Position numbers and translations under genes: made by a program. Below, in pieces: positions 43,911-51,794 of a stretch of DNA of 64,000 nucleotides. The DNA is taken from positions 2,292,501 to 2,356,500 of the forward strand of contig NZ_CP150660.1 of the NCBI RefSeq assembly GCF_038023995.1, given 5' to 3'. The notes under the pieces were generated by a model, which was not told where the DNA came from, did not search any database, and saw only the letters and a list, made by a program, of their open reading frames with translations. Position 1 is the first letter of the stretch, and the number at the start of each line of letters is the position of its first letter. Source of the DNA: Polaribacter atrinae. Lineage in GTDB: Bacteria > Bacteroidota > Bacteroidia > Flavobacteriales > Flavobacteriaceae.

Positions 43911-45503
43911 ATGTTTAAAAATATTAAAAACGACTTACCTGCAAGTATTGTAGTGTTTTTCGTAGCGTTACCATTGTGTTTAGGTATTGCATTAGCAAGT
44001 GGTGCACCATTATTTTCTGGAGTAATTGCAGGTATAGTTGGTGGAGTTGTTGTAGGAGGACTTAGTGGTTCTAAGCTTGGTGTTAGTGGTCCTGCAGCTG
44101 GTTTAGCTGCAATTGTATTAACTGCTATTGCTACTTTAGGGAGTTATGAAAACTTCTTAGTAGCTGTAGTTTTAGGAGGAATTATTCAAATAATTTTTGG
44201 GTTTTTAAAAGCAGGTGTAATTGGATATTATTTTCCATCATCGGTAATTAAAGGAATGTTAACAGGTATTGGTATTATCATTATCTTAAAACAAATACCA
44301 AACTTTTTTGGTTATGATGAAGAATCTGCATGGGATTTAGAGTTTTTTGAAATAGATGGTGGAAACACTTTTTCTGAGCTTATTAAAATGTTTAGCAACA
44401 TTAACCCAGGAGCCGCTTTAATAGGTTTTTTAAGTTTAGCAATTATCCTTTTTTGGGATATTGTATTAAGTAAGAAAGCTAAAATATTTAAAGTTATACA
44501 AGGCCCATTTATTGCCGTTGTTGCAGGAATCATTTTTTTCACCCTTACTTTAGGTAATGAAACACTATCAATAGCTAGTAAACATATGGTAAGTGTACCA
44601 ATTCCAGAAGATTTAAGTTCTTTTGTTGGGCAGTTTAGTTTCCCTAACTTTTCAGTGATTTTTCAACATGAAGTGTGGATTGTAGCCTTTACAATTGCAT
44701 TGGTTGCTAGTTTAGAAACATTATTAAGTGTTGAGGCCTGTGATAAATTAGATCCAGACAAAAATGTAACACCAACCAATAGAGAATTACTTGCACAAGG
44801 AACAGGAAATATCATTTCTGGTTTAATTGGTGGATTACCAATTACACAAGTAATTGTAAGAAGTTCTGCCAATGTACAATCTGGTGGAAAAACAAAATTA
44901 TCTACCATTTTACATGGTTTACTTTTGTTAATCTCTGTAATTTTAATTCCTACTTTATTAAACAAAATTCCATTAGCTGTTTTAGCTTCGATTCTTTTAG
45001 TAGTAGGATATAAATTAGCAAAACCAGCACTTTTTAAACAAATGTATAAGTTAGGTTGGAAACAGTTTGTTCCTTTTATTGTTACGGTTGTAGGTATTGT
45101 ATTTACAGATTTATTATCAGGAATTGGATTAGGGCTTTTAGTAGGAATTGTAGTGATCTTATTAAAGAGTTACCAAAACTCTCACTTTCTTCATATTGAA
45201 GACAACAGTAATGGTAAGCATAAGATAAAAATGACTTTAGCAGAAGAAGTAACTTTTTTCAACAAAGGAGCTATCTTAAAAGAACTAGACAACTTACCTT
45301 CTGACTCTTACTTACAAATAGATTTGATTAAAACAAGATATTTAGATAATGATATTATTGAAATACTTGAAGACTTTTTATATAAAGCTAAAGAAAGAAA
45401 TATAGACATTAAGCTTATATCTAAACGAGGTACAGTAGAAAACCCAGAAAGTTTTATCAATTTTTTCAAGGAAAAACCAAAGTCTAACATTAGTTTGAGT
45501 TAA
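43911..45503 (+). CDS. SulP family anion transporter, probable bicarbonate transporter
   Basis: A 530-residue inner-membrane SLC26/SulP transporter. The N-terminal family motif KNDLPASIVVFFVALPLCLG (about 5-24) is followed by GLSGSKLGVSGPAAGLAAIV (about 50-69) and about 12-14 membrane spans. The C-terminal STAS domain (about 430-525, MTLAEEVTFFNKGAILKELD) is short. It stands directly before two beta-carbonic anhydrase genes, an arrangement widely taken to mean bicarbonate or CO2 uptake feeding anaplerotic carbon fixation, described for marine Polaribacter. The ion is inferred from this context. Confidence 0.92.
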   Translation: MFKNIKNDLPASIVVFFVALPLCLGIALASGAPLFSGVIAGIVGGVVVGGLSGSKLGVSGPAAGLAAIVLTAIATLGSYENFLVAVVLGGIIQIIFGFLKAGVIGYYFPSSVIKGMLTGIGIIIILKQIPNFFGYDEESAWDLEFFEIDGGNTFSELIKMFSNINPGAALIGFLSLAIILFWDIVLSKKAKIFKVIQGPFIAVVAGIIFFTLTLGNETLSIASKHMVSVPIPEDLSSFVGQFSFPNFSVIFQHEVWIVAFTIALVASLETLLSVEACDKLDPDKNVTPTNRELLAQGTGNIISGLIGGLPITQVIVRSSANVQSGGKTKLSTILHGLLLLISVILIPTLLNKIPLAVLASILLVVGYKLAKPALFKQMYKLGWKQFVPFIVTVVGIVFTDLLSGIGLGLLVGIVVILLKSYQNSHFLHIEDNSNGKHKIKMTLAEEVTFFNKGAILKELDNLPSDSYLQIDLIKTRYLDNDIIEILEDFLYKAKERNIDIKLISKRGTVENPESFINFFKEKPKSNISLS

Positions 45504-45569
45504 AAACTATACGTAAAAGAACTTAATAGCATCTACTTAGAAAAAGACGCTAAATTTTAAGACAAATAA

Positions 45570-45593
45570 TTAATGAAACAAACGTTTCATTAA
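45570..45593. promoter_or_regulatory. Perfect palindrome upstream of the first carbonic anhydrase gene
   Basis: TTAATGAAAC-AAAC-GTTTCATTAA, ten paired bases each side, ending 18 bases before ATG 45612. It is a candidate repressor operator or mRNA hairpin over the translation start region. Confidence 0.5.
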
Positions 45594-45611
45594 CACAAAA
45601 CATAAAAGAAC

Positions 45612-46241
45612 ATGAAAGCACATACTAAAGAAACACAAGCAACAATGACGCCTAAAAAAGCGTTAGATTTTTTAACAGAAGGAAACCAAAGGTTTCAAGA
45701 TAACTTAAAGGCACATAGAAACTTATTAGAACAAGTAAACGACACTAGTACAGGTCAGTTTCCTTTTGCAACAATTTTAAGCTGTATAGATTCTAGAGTT
45801 TCTGCCGAGTTAATTTTTGATCAGGGTTTAGGAGACATCTTTAGTATTAGAATTGCTGGTAACTTTGTAAATCAAGATATTTTAGGCTCTATGGAGTTTG
45901 CTTGTAAGTTAGCAGGTACAAAACTAGTAGTAGTTTTAGGTCACACAAGCTGTGGCGCTATAAAAGGTGCTTGTGACAATGCAAAATTAGGAAATCTAAC
46001 GGCAATGCTTAACAAAATTAAACCAGCAGTAAATTCTGTACTAGAACCAAAAGAAGTAAGTTTAAGAAAATCATCTAATTTAGAATTTGTAGATAACGTT
46101 GCCGCTAGAAATGTAGCACTTACTATAGACAGAATTAGAAATGAAAGTGATGTTTTAGCTGAAATGGAGCAAAATGGAGAAATTATGATTGTTGGCGCTA
46201 TGTACAACATTAATGATGGAGCCGTTAATTTTATTAGTTAA
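45612..46241 (+). CDS. Beta-carbonic anhydrase (SulP-associated)
   Basis: Interconverts CO2 and bicarbonate. The 209-residue protein has the zinc-site residues of the beta class: Cys58 and Asp60-Arg62 in SCIDSRVSAE, His111 and Cys114 in GHTSCGAIKGA. No signal peptide is seen, so it is cytosolic. It follows the SulP transporter by 108 bases and precedes a second carbonic anhydrase by 177 bases. Together they would trap imported bicarbonate or CO2 for carboxylases. It carries its own upstream palindrome and downstream hairpin. Confidence 0.94.
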   Translation: MKAHTKETQATMTPKKALDFLTEGNQRFQDNLKAHRNLLEQVNDTSTGQFPFATILSCIDSRVSAELIFDQGLGDIFSIRIAGNFVNQDILGSMEFACKLAGTKLVVVLGHTSCGAIKGACDNAKLGNLTAMLNKIKPAVNSVLEPKEVSLRKSSNLEFVDNVAARNVALTIDRIRNESDVLAEMEQNGEIMIVGAMYNINDGAVNFIS

Positions 46242-46252
46242 TTAAAATAAGT

Positions 46253-46293
46253 AACTTAATAAAAGAGGTACTACAAATCTCTTTTATTAAGTT
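46253..46293. terminator. Long hairpin after the first carbonic anhydrase gene
   Basis: Perfect 15-base arms AACTTAATAAAAGAG (46253-46267) and CTCTTTTATTAAGTT (46279-46293). There is no T run after it, so attenuation or RNA stabilisation are alternatives to termination. Confidence 0.55.
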
Positions 46294-46316
46294 ATAATAA
46301 TTACCTTTCCATAATA

Positions 46317-46354
46317 AATGTATTTATAATTGGTACTACAACTATAAATACATT
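46317..46354. promoter_or_regulatory. Palindrome upstream of the second carbonic anhydrase gene
   Basis: AATGTATTTATA (46317-46328) and TATAAATACATT (46343-46354), 12 paired bases, with a further TTG/CAA pair inside the loop, 64 bases before ATG 46419. Candidate operator. Confidence 0.45.
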
Positions 46355-46418
46355 CACATAAACTAAATATATAATTTAGCTAAAATTAAACGGAAAGAAA
46401 CGAACTAAAACTTAAAAA

Positions 46419-47045
46419 ATGAACTTAGAAACTGTATTTAAAAACAATGAAAATTGGGTTAATGAAAAACTATCTACAGATAAAGATTATTTTAAAGAAT
46501 TAGGCAAAGGCCAAAAACCAGAATTATTATACATTGGTTGTTCAGACAGTAGAGCTACTGCAGAAGAGCTAATGGGTGCAAAACCCGGAGAAGTTTTTGT
46601 ACACAGAAATATTGCTAATATGGTTATTAGTATCGATTTAAATGTAATGTCTGTAATTAATTATGCAGTAGACCATTTAAAAGTAGATCATGTAATTGTT
46701 TGTGGGCACTATGGCTGTGGCGGTGTTAAAGCTGCAATGCAATCTGCTGACCTTGGTATTTTAAACCCTTGGTTACGTAATATTAGAGATGTTTACAGAA
46801 TTCATTCTACAGAATTGAATGCTATAAAATCTGAAGAAAAAAAATACGACCGTTTGGTAGAGTTAAACGTTAAAGAACAATGTGTTAACCTTATTAAAAC
46901 GGCAGCCGTACAAAAAGCATACAGAGATCGTGGTTTAAAAGTACATGGTTGGGTCTTTGATGTACATTCAGGTAAATTAATTGACCTAAAAATAGACTTC
47001 GAAAAATACTTAGATGATATTATGGAAATTTATCATCTAGATTAA
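46419..47045 (+). CDS. can: Beta-carbonic anhydrase (Can/CynT type)
   Basis: A second cytosolic beta-class carbonic anhydrase, 208 residues, of the longer Can-like type. Zinc ligands and catalytic dyad: Cys41 and Asp43-Arg45 in GCSDSRATAEE, His97 and Cys100 in CGHYGCGGVKAA. HRNIANMVISID and WVFDVHSGKL are typical of E. coli Can-like enzymes. It differs clearly from the SulP-associated copy at 45612, so the two are not a recent duplication. It ends at an intrinsic terminator. Confidence 0.95.
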   Translation: MNLETVFKNNENWVNEKLSTDKDYFKELGKGQKPELLYIGCSDSRATAEELMGAKPGEVFVHRNIANMVISIDLNVMSVINYAVDHLKVDHVIVCGHYGCGGVKAAMQSADLGILNPWLRNIRDVYRIHSTELNAIKSEEKKYDRLVELNVKEQCVNLIKTAAVQKAYRDRGLKVHGWVFDVHSGKLIDLKIDFEKYLDDIMEIYHLD

Positions 47046-47050
47046 TAAAT

Positions 47051-47085
47051 AAAAACCCAAGGAACATTCCTTGGTTTTTTTATTT
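47051..47085 (+). terminator. Intrinsic terminator after the second carbonic anhydrase gene
   Basis: Stem CCAAGGAA (47057-47064) with TTCCTTGG (47067-47074), extended by A and T tracts with one bulged C, followed by a run of T. Confidence 0.85.
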
Positions 47086-47113
47086 ATATTTTAAAATATA
47101 TAGTTCTTAAGAA

Positions 47114-47617
47114 TTAGACCGTTTTCTCTGGTTTCTCTTCCTTTATGATGGATGGAAAAATAGTAGGCGCTACTTTTTTTACTGGACCGTACAAAATAGA
47201 CTCTTCTAATGTTTCCTTTTCAATAAAAGGGATCGTATCATTCATTTTACCAAAAAATATAAAAACAACACTTAATATCAACCCTATTTTTAAAGCACCA
47301 AATACACCACCTAATATTTTATTTAGAATTCCTAAAGAAGCAAAATCTGCAATTTTAGTCAATGCTTTTCCTAGAAGTGCAATTACCACGATAATTATTA
47401 TAAACGTAATGGCAAAAGAAGCTAAAGAGATATATTCTGGTGTCCAAGAAACATACTGTTGTAAAAAATCAGAAACAAAATAAGAGAAATGAATTGCTCC
47501 ATACACACCACCAACTAACGCTACCAAAGAAGCAACTTCAACAAACAAGCCTTTTAACACCCCTCTAACAAAACCAAAAAGCAGTAATGAAGCTATAATA
47601 ATGTCGAAAATATTCAT
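47114..47617 (-). CDS. CvpA family membrane protein
   Basis: A 167-residue inner-membrane protein with four helices. The family start MNIFDIIIASLLLFGFVRGV is followed by LKGLFVEVASLVALVGGVYG, then FAITFIIIIVVIALLGKALT and ILNKILGGVFGALKIGLILS. CvpA was named for colicin V production in E. coli; its general role is in envelope maintenance. A -7 box TAGGTTTG (minus strand, 47639-47632) lies 14 bases upstream, and the gene is divergent from the 116-residue gene at 47701. Confidence 0.9.
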   Translation of the reverse strand: MNIFDIIIASLLLFGFVRGVLKGLFVEVASLVALVGGVYGAIHFSYFVSDFLQQYVSWTPEYISLASFAITFIIIIVVIALLGKALTKIADFASLGILNKILGGVFGALKIGLILSVVFIFFGKMNDTIPFIEKETLEESILYGPVKKVAPTIFPSIIKEEKPEKTV

Positions 47618-47631
47618 GAAATTAATTTCCT

Positions 47632-47639
47632 CAAACCTA
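47632..47639 (-). promoter_or_regulatory. -7 promoter box of the cvpA-like gene (TAGGTTTG)
   Basis: A perfect TAnnTTTG on the minus strand, 14 bases before ATG 47617. No well-spaced -33 element. Confidence 0.45.
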
Positions 47640-47647
47640 CATAATTT

Positions 47648-47680
47648 TTTGTCAATTTAAAAATGTCAGTTGTATCTTTA
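47648..47680 (+). promoter_or_regulatory. Promoter of the 116-residue gene
   Basis: TTTG at 47648-47651, 21 bases, then TATCTTTA at 47673-47680, one mismatch from TAnnTTTG. The ATG follows at 47701. Confidence 0.4.
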
Positions 47681-47700
47681 CAACTTATAAAAAAAGTAAG

Positions 47701-48051
47701 ATGCCCAAAATACTCACCTTAAAAGAAAAATGGGATTTGTTAGTTCATAAATTAACAAATCAATTTGCAGATGGAGACGAATTAAATATGGATGGAATTA
47801 TCTATTTAATTGGTGTACAAGAATTAGGACAAGGTCAAAGAGAATTTAAAAAAGACGAGAAAGTAAATCTAATGCATATTGCTATATGCAAACTTTTAGA
47901 GCCTTATGGTTATTACGAATTCGATTATTTTGATGATGATACTTGGCCACATTATAAAATACTTACAGAGCTACCAAACTTAAAACCTGGTGAACAAACC
48001 GTTTTAATGAAAGAGGCTATCATCAACTATTTTGAGTCTTTAAATTACTAA
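47701..48051 (+). CDS. Small cytosolic protein, unknown
   Basis: A 116-residue acidic protein with no signal or membrane segment (MPKILTLKEKWDLLVHKLTN; MDGIIYLIGVQELGQGQREF; YGYYEFDYFDDDTWPHYKIL). It is well formed, predicted mixed helix/strand, and the regular composition suggests a conserved housekeeping-type protein. I do not recognise a domain. It has its own promoter, divergent from the cvpA-like gene, and is followed by 215 bases before the next gene. Confidence 0.75.
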   Translation: MPKILTLKEKWDLLVHKLTNQFADGDELNMDGIIYLIGVQELGQGQREFKKDEKVNLMHIAICKLLEPYGYYEFDYFDDDTWPHYKILTELPNLKPGEQTVLMKEAIINYFESLNY

Positions 48052-48214
48052 TAATAAGCTATGTAACTCACAGCTCTATCACCTTTCTTAATACCATTTT
48101 TTGAAGAAGATATTTTTAAACCACTATCTCATCTTTAATAAATTGTAATTAATTTATTTTCAATTAGAAATCTAAACCTCTAACGATTAATAATTTAATA
48201 GAGAAATAGTACTT

Positions 48215-48230
48215 TTGGTACGCTTCTTGA
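48215..48230 (+). promoter_or_regulatory. Sigma-54-like -24/-12 promoter of the thioredoxin-like gene pair
   Basis: TTGGTACG-CTTC-TTGA, with GG at 48217-48218 and the -12 G at 48229, 12 bases apart. The predicted start is near 48242, 25 bases before ATG 48267. TACTTTTG (48210-48217), a housekeeping-type -7 box, overlaps the -24 element, so dual use is possible. Confidence 0.5.
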
Positions 48231-48266
48231 AAATAGTTTAACAAGAACAAAAATCAACCTTAAAAG

Positions 48267-49631
48267 ATGAAAAATATACTCGCGTTTCTATTCTTAATTT
48301 CTTCGTTTGCACATGCGCAATATACTATTAACGGAACCATGTCTCCAACCGTAGATACAGATTGGGTTATTTTGTACAAAATAGAAGGTGCAACACAGAA
48401 ATTTATTCAAAACTCAAAAATTAAAACAAGTTCTGTTGATATACAAGGAAAAAAACAGCCATTAGGTAGCTTTAGTTTTACGTTACCAGAAAACACAAAA
48501 GTAGGTTCTTATAGAATAACATATAAATTAGAAGGTGCAGGTTTTGTAGATTTTGTTTTTAACAAAGAAGATGTAAGCTTTGGTTTTCACCCAAACTATG
48601 CAAACCAAACCGTAACTTTTACAACTTCTAAAGAAAATATGCTGTATAAAAGTTATTTAGATAAAATTTCTCCAGCGCAACAAACATTAGATTCTATACA
48701 AGTTGCTGCTTTACAAAATCAAAATTTAAATCTAAAAAACGAATACAAAGAAGCCTTAAAAATAGTGAATGCCATACAAAAAGAATACTTAGAGGCCTCA
48801 AACGGAATGTATGTTCAGCCTTTTATTAAAGCTTCATTAAGAAATAATCTTCCGGAAATTATAGAAACTCCAGAAAAGTATATGTCTAATATGATTGGAA
48901 CTTTCTTTGATCCTATAGATTTTAACAACAAAACATTACTAAACTCTTCTTTTATTACCGATAGAATTACCGATTATGTTTTTTACATTAATTACTCTCA
49001 AGATGCAGAAACACAACAAAAACTATTTAAAGAATCTGTAGATAAAGTTTTTTCTAAGATTGATAATATCTCTTATAAAAAAGAGATTATCGAGTTTTTA
49101 ATCAATCAGTTTGAAACTGATATGAATCTTGAATTAATAGATTATTTGTTCGATAATTATTATTCTAAACTACCAATTAACGTTCAAGACAATAGCTTTA
49201 AAGAAGAGAAACAAGCCTTATTTGCTGCAGAAGTAGGCAGAATTGCACCAGATTTCTCTTGGAAAGAAAATGGTAAACAATTTATGCTTTCTAAATTAAA
49301 TGATGCCGAAAATTATTTATTGATTTTTTGGAGCACTACTTGCTCTCATTGTATTACAGAAGTACCTCAAGTACATACATTTTTAAAAGAAAATGACAAG
49401 GTAAAAGTAATCGCTTTTTCTTTAGAAGAAGATGCTTATGGTTGGAATAGTTTTAAGAAGACATTACCAAATTGGCATCATGTTTTAGGGTTAAATAAAT
49501 GGCAAAACAAAACTGCTAGAACTTATAATATTGTTTCTACACCTAGTTATTTTATTTTAGATGCTAACAAAAAAATAATTGCAAAACCAGAACACTTAAA
49601 AGATGTAAAACTATTTTTCGCAAATAAATAA
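48267..49631 (+). CDS. Exported TlpA-like thioredoxin with N-terminal DUF4369-like domain
   Basis: A 454-residue envelope thiol-disulfide protein. Signal peptide MKNILAFLFLISSFAHAQ, then a beta-domain (about 19-120, TINGTMSPTVDTDWVILYKI) of the DUF4369 type seen in Bacteroidetes TlpA-like proteins, a long helical middle, and a C-terminal thioredoxin fold (about 322-454) with CSHC at 359-362 in FWSTTCSHCITEVPQ and the cis-Pro in VSTPSYFILD. The CSHC centre is a variant of CxxC. It overlaps the next thioredoxin-like gene by one base. Confidence 0.88.
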   Translation: MKNILAFLFLISSFAHAQYTINGTMSPTVDTDWVILYKIEGATQKFIQNSKIKTSSVDIQGKKQPLGSFSFTLPENTKVGSYRITYKLEGAGFVDFVFNKEDVSFGFHPNYANQTVTFTTSKENMLYKSYLDKISPAQQTLDSIQVAALQNQNLNLKNEYKEALKIVNAIQKEYLEASNGMYVQPFIKASLRNNLPEIIETPEKYMSNMIGTFFDPIDFNNKTLLNSSFITDRITDYVFYINYSQDAETQQKLFKESVDKVFSKIDNISYKKEIIEFLINQFETDMNLELIDYLFDNYYSKLPINVQDNSFKEEKQALFAAEVGRIAPDFSWKENGKQFMLSKLNDAENYLLIFWSTTCSHCITEVPQVHTFLKENDKVKVIAFSLEEDAYGWNSFKKTLPNWHHVLGLNKWQNKTARTYNIVSTPSYFILDANKKIIAKPEHLKDVKLFFANK

Positions 49632-50122
49632 TGATCAAAAAAGCACTTATAGCTCTAGTTTTCTTTATTAATTATACTGCTGTAAGTCAACATTTTTTTA
49701 AGATTAATTATACTGCTCCAGAATTTAAGTTATGGCTTACAGACGGCTCTAAATTAACCAATAAGGACATTAAAGGAAAAGTAGTAGTTTTTAAATTTTG
49801 GTTTACTTCTTGCATGCCTTGTTTAACAGATATTCCTAAATTAAATGATCTTGTTAAAGAGTTTGATAAAAGAGATGATCTTCTTTTTATAGCACCTGCT
49901 TTAGACAGAAAACCTGTGGTTGAAAAGTTACTAAAAGCACATCCTTTCAACTTTAAAATAGCTTATTCTGCTATGGATGTTAGTAAGAAATTTAACAAGC
50001 AACAAGTATACCCTTCTTATTTTATCATCAATAAAAAAGGCAAAATTGCTTACATAGATAGTGGCAGTAAAAAATCTGACATTAATGATTTAAGAAAAGC
50101 AATTGTAAAAGCATTAAAATAA
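49631..50122 (+). CDS. TlpA-like exported thioredoxin
   Basis: A 163-residue protein: signal sequence about 1-19 (LIALVFFINYTAVSQ), then a single thioredoxin-like domain with active site CMPC (61-64) in KFWFTSCMPCLTDIPKLN and the cis-Pro segment VYPSYFIINKKGKIAYID. It probably reduces periplasmic disulfides, for example in cytochrome maturation or as partner of the preceding protein. Its ATG overlaps the stop of the upstream gene by one base (TAATG), showing translational coupling. Its stop abuts the convergent EamA gene with no space. Confidence 0.9.
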   Translation: MIKKALIALVFFINYTAVSQHFFKINYTAPEFKLWLTDGSKLTNKDIKGKVVVFKFWFTSCMPCLTDIPKLNDLVKEFDKRDDLLFIAPALDRKPVVEKLLKAHPFNFKIAYSAMDVSKKFNKQQVYPSYFIINKKGKIAYIDSGSKKSDINDLRKAIVKALK

Positions 50123-51028
50123 TTATTTCTTTTTCTTAGCTTGTTTTAAAGAAGTTATAACAATACCTATTATCACTAAAAAAGCACCAAAAAACTGAAC
50201 TAAAGTCAATCTTTCTCCTAAAAAAAAAGACGCTAATATTATGGTAGATATTGGCCCAACACCTGCAACAATAGCAAAGTTTGACGAGCTAATCATCTTA
50301 ATAGAAGTACTTACTAAAAACGAAGGAATTACGGTTGCAAATATTGCTATTAGAAGTCCAAAACTATATACTTGCCAAGGCAGATTAAACAAGTCTGTTT
50401 CTCCAATAATGCTAAAGTGAATAAACACACAAAAGCACGAAACTAACATGGCATAAGCTGTAAATTTTAGAACTCCGAATTTAGGAATTAACCAACCACT
50501 TCCAACCAAATAAGAAGCGTAGGTTATGGCACTTAAGAGCACGAAAAATCCACCTAAATAAACGTTGCTTCCAGAAACATCTACTTCATCAGAAAACGCA
50601 ATTACAATTCCTAGATAAGATAAAAAGATGGCTAAGGCTTGGAATTTTGTAATAGGTTGCTTAAAAAAAAGTCTATTTAATAGAATTACATTTGTTGGGT
50701 ATACAAATAAAATAATCCGTTCTAAGCTTGCTTTAATATAAGTTAAACCTTCAAAATCGAAATAGCTCGCCAGATAGTAACCAACCAAACCAAAAAACAC
50801 TACCCAATAATAGTCGCTTTTTGTAGTATTAATAGCTGTGTTTTTATTTCGATATACATATGCAATAACTACATAAAACGGAAAAGAAAATAGCATTCTT
50901 AACAACAACATGGTAATGGCATCTACATTATAATTATATGCGAGCTTAACCATAACTGCTTTAGATGAAAAAAGTACAATGCCTAAAACACCTAATAAAA
51001 CACCCAACCAAAAGTTTTTTTTCATCAT
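50123..51028 (-). CDS. EamA family (DMT) transporter
   Basis: A 301-residue inner-membrane protein with ten helices in two EamA repeats. The first begins FWLGVLLGVLGIVLFSSKAV (about 6-25), and the second about 155 onward (YLGGFFVLLSAITYASYLVG). The C-terminal helix is GPISTIILASFFLGERLTLV and VIIGIVITSLKQAKKKK. The usual role is metabolite or amino-acid efflux; the substrate is not predictable. Its stop codon directly abuts that of the convergent thioredoxin gene, and no terminator fits between them. Confidence 0.9.
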   Translation of the reverse strand: MMKKNFWLGVLLGVLGIVLFSSKAVMVKLAYNYNVDAITMLLLRMLFSFPFYVVIAYVYRNKNTAINTTKSDYYWVVFFGLVGYYLASYFDFEGLTYIKASLERIILFVYPTNVILLNRLFFKQPITKFQALAIFLSYLGIVIAFSDEVDVSGSNVYLGGFFVLLSAITYASYLVGSGWLIPKFGVLKFTAYAMLVSCFCVFIHFSIIGETDLFNLPWQVYSFGLLIAIFATVIPSFLVSTSIKMISSSNFAIVAGVGPISTIILASFFLGERLTLVQFFGAFLVIIGIVITSLKQAKKKK

Positions 51029-51278
51029 AAAACGAAACTAAAATTTACGGTTTTAAAAAGTTGTTTTAAAATTGAACGATTACGATGTTCAGACAGGAAT
51101 TTACGCTATTAATTCAGAGATTTAAGTTTACCTAAATACGTTTATCACAAGAAAATTTCGATTGTCAAAAACTTAATCAACAACCTCATCCCACGGCAAG
51201 GAGTATGCTTCCAAGACTAATACTTTTCATTTATAAGAAAACCAAAGGAGCATTAAATACTTGTCCATCGCCCTGCGA

Positions 51279-51638
51279 TTAAAAATGAAGAAAAGCATCT
51301 TCTAAATGCTCAATTTTAGTTTCTTTTTTATGATGAATAATAGCAATAATATCAAACCGAACCTCAACATCTAAATCTTTTTCTACCACATAATAATCAA
51401 TTGCAGAAACTAATAATTTAATTTTTTTAGCCTTTACAGCATCTTGTGGTTCCTCAAAATAATCTGAACTTCTTGTTTTTACCTCTACAGCAGCTAATAT
51501 TTCTCCTTTTTGGGCAATAATATCTACTTCTGCCTTTAAATAACGGTAGTTTGTTTCTAAAATTTTATAACCATTTTTTAATAAAAAATCGATGGCTAAT
51601 TTTTCTCCTTTTTTACCAAGCTCATTGTGTTCTGCCAT
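51279..51638 (-). CDS. YraN family (UPF0102) endonuclease-like protein
   Basis: A 119-residue protein starting at ATG 51638 (MAEHNELGKKGEKLAIDFLL); upstream in-frame residues are not part of it. It belongs to the YraN/UPF0102 family with a PD-(D/E)xK nuclease fold. The putative site is in YLKAEVDIIAQKGEILAAVE and VKTRSSDYF: Glu, Asp, then Glu-x-Lys. The function is unproven; links to DNA uptake or Holliday-junction metabolism have been proposed. It is followed downstream by 250 bases with no gene. Confidence 0.93.
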   Translation of the reverse strand: MAEHNELGKKGEKLAIDFLLKNGYKILETNYRYLKAEVDIIAQKGEILAAVEVKTRSSDYFEEPQDAVKAKKIKLLVSAIDYYVVEKDLDVEVRFDIIAIIHHKKETKIEHLEDAFLHF

Positions 51639-51743
51639 TTTTTTAGTCTTCAGTAGGCAGTGTTCAGTTATCAAATAAAAATCGATAATAATTCGTTATG
51701 AAATTGCCAATATGTTAATTTACAAAATAATTGACAAACCAAA

Positions 51744-51770
51744 CCTCAAAGGTTTTTAAATTCTTTGAGG
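51744..51770 (-). terminator. Hairpin between the LD-carboxypeptidase and yraN-like genes
   Basis: CCTCAAAG (51744-51751) and CTTTGAGG (51763-51770), loop of 11. It lies just downstream of the minus-strand LD-carboxypeptidase stop; the U tract is imperfect on the minus strand. Confidence 0.5.
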
Positions 51771-51794
51771 TCTTCTTTATAAAAATATCTTTAT

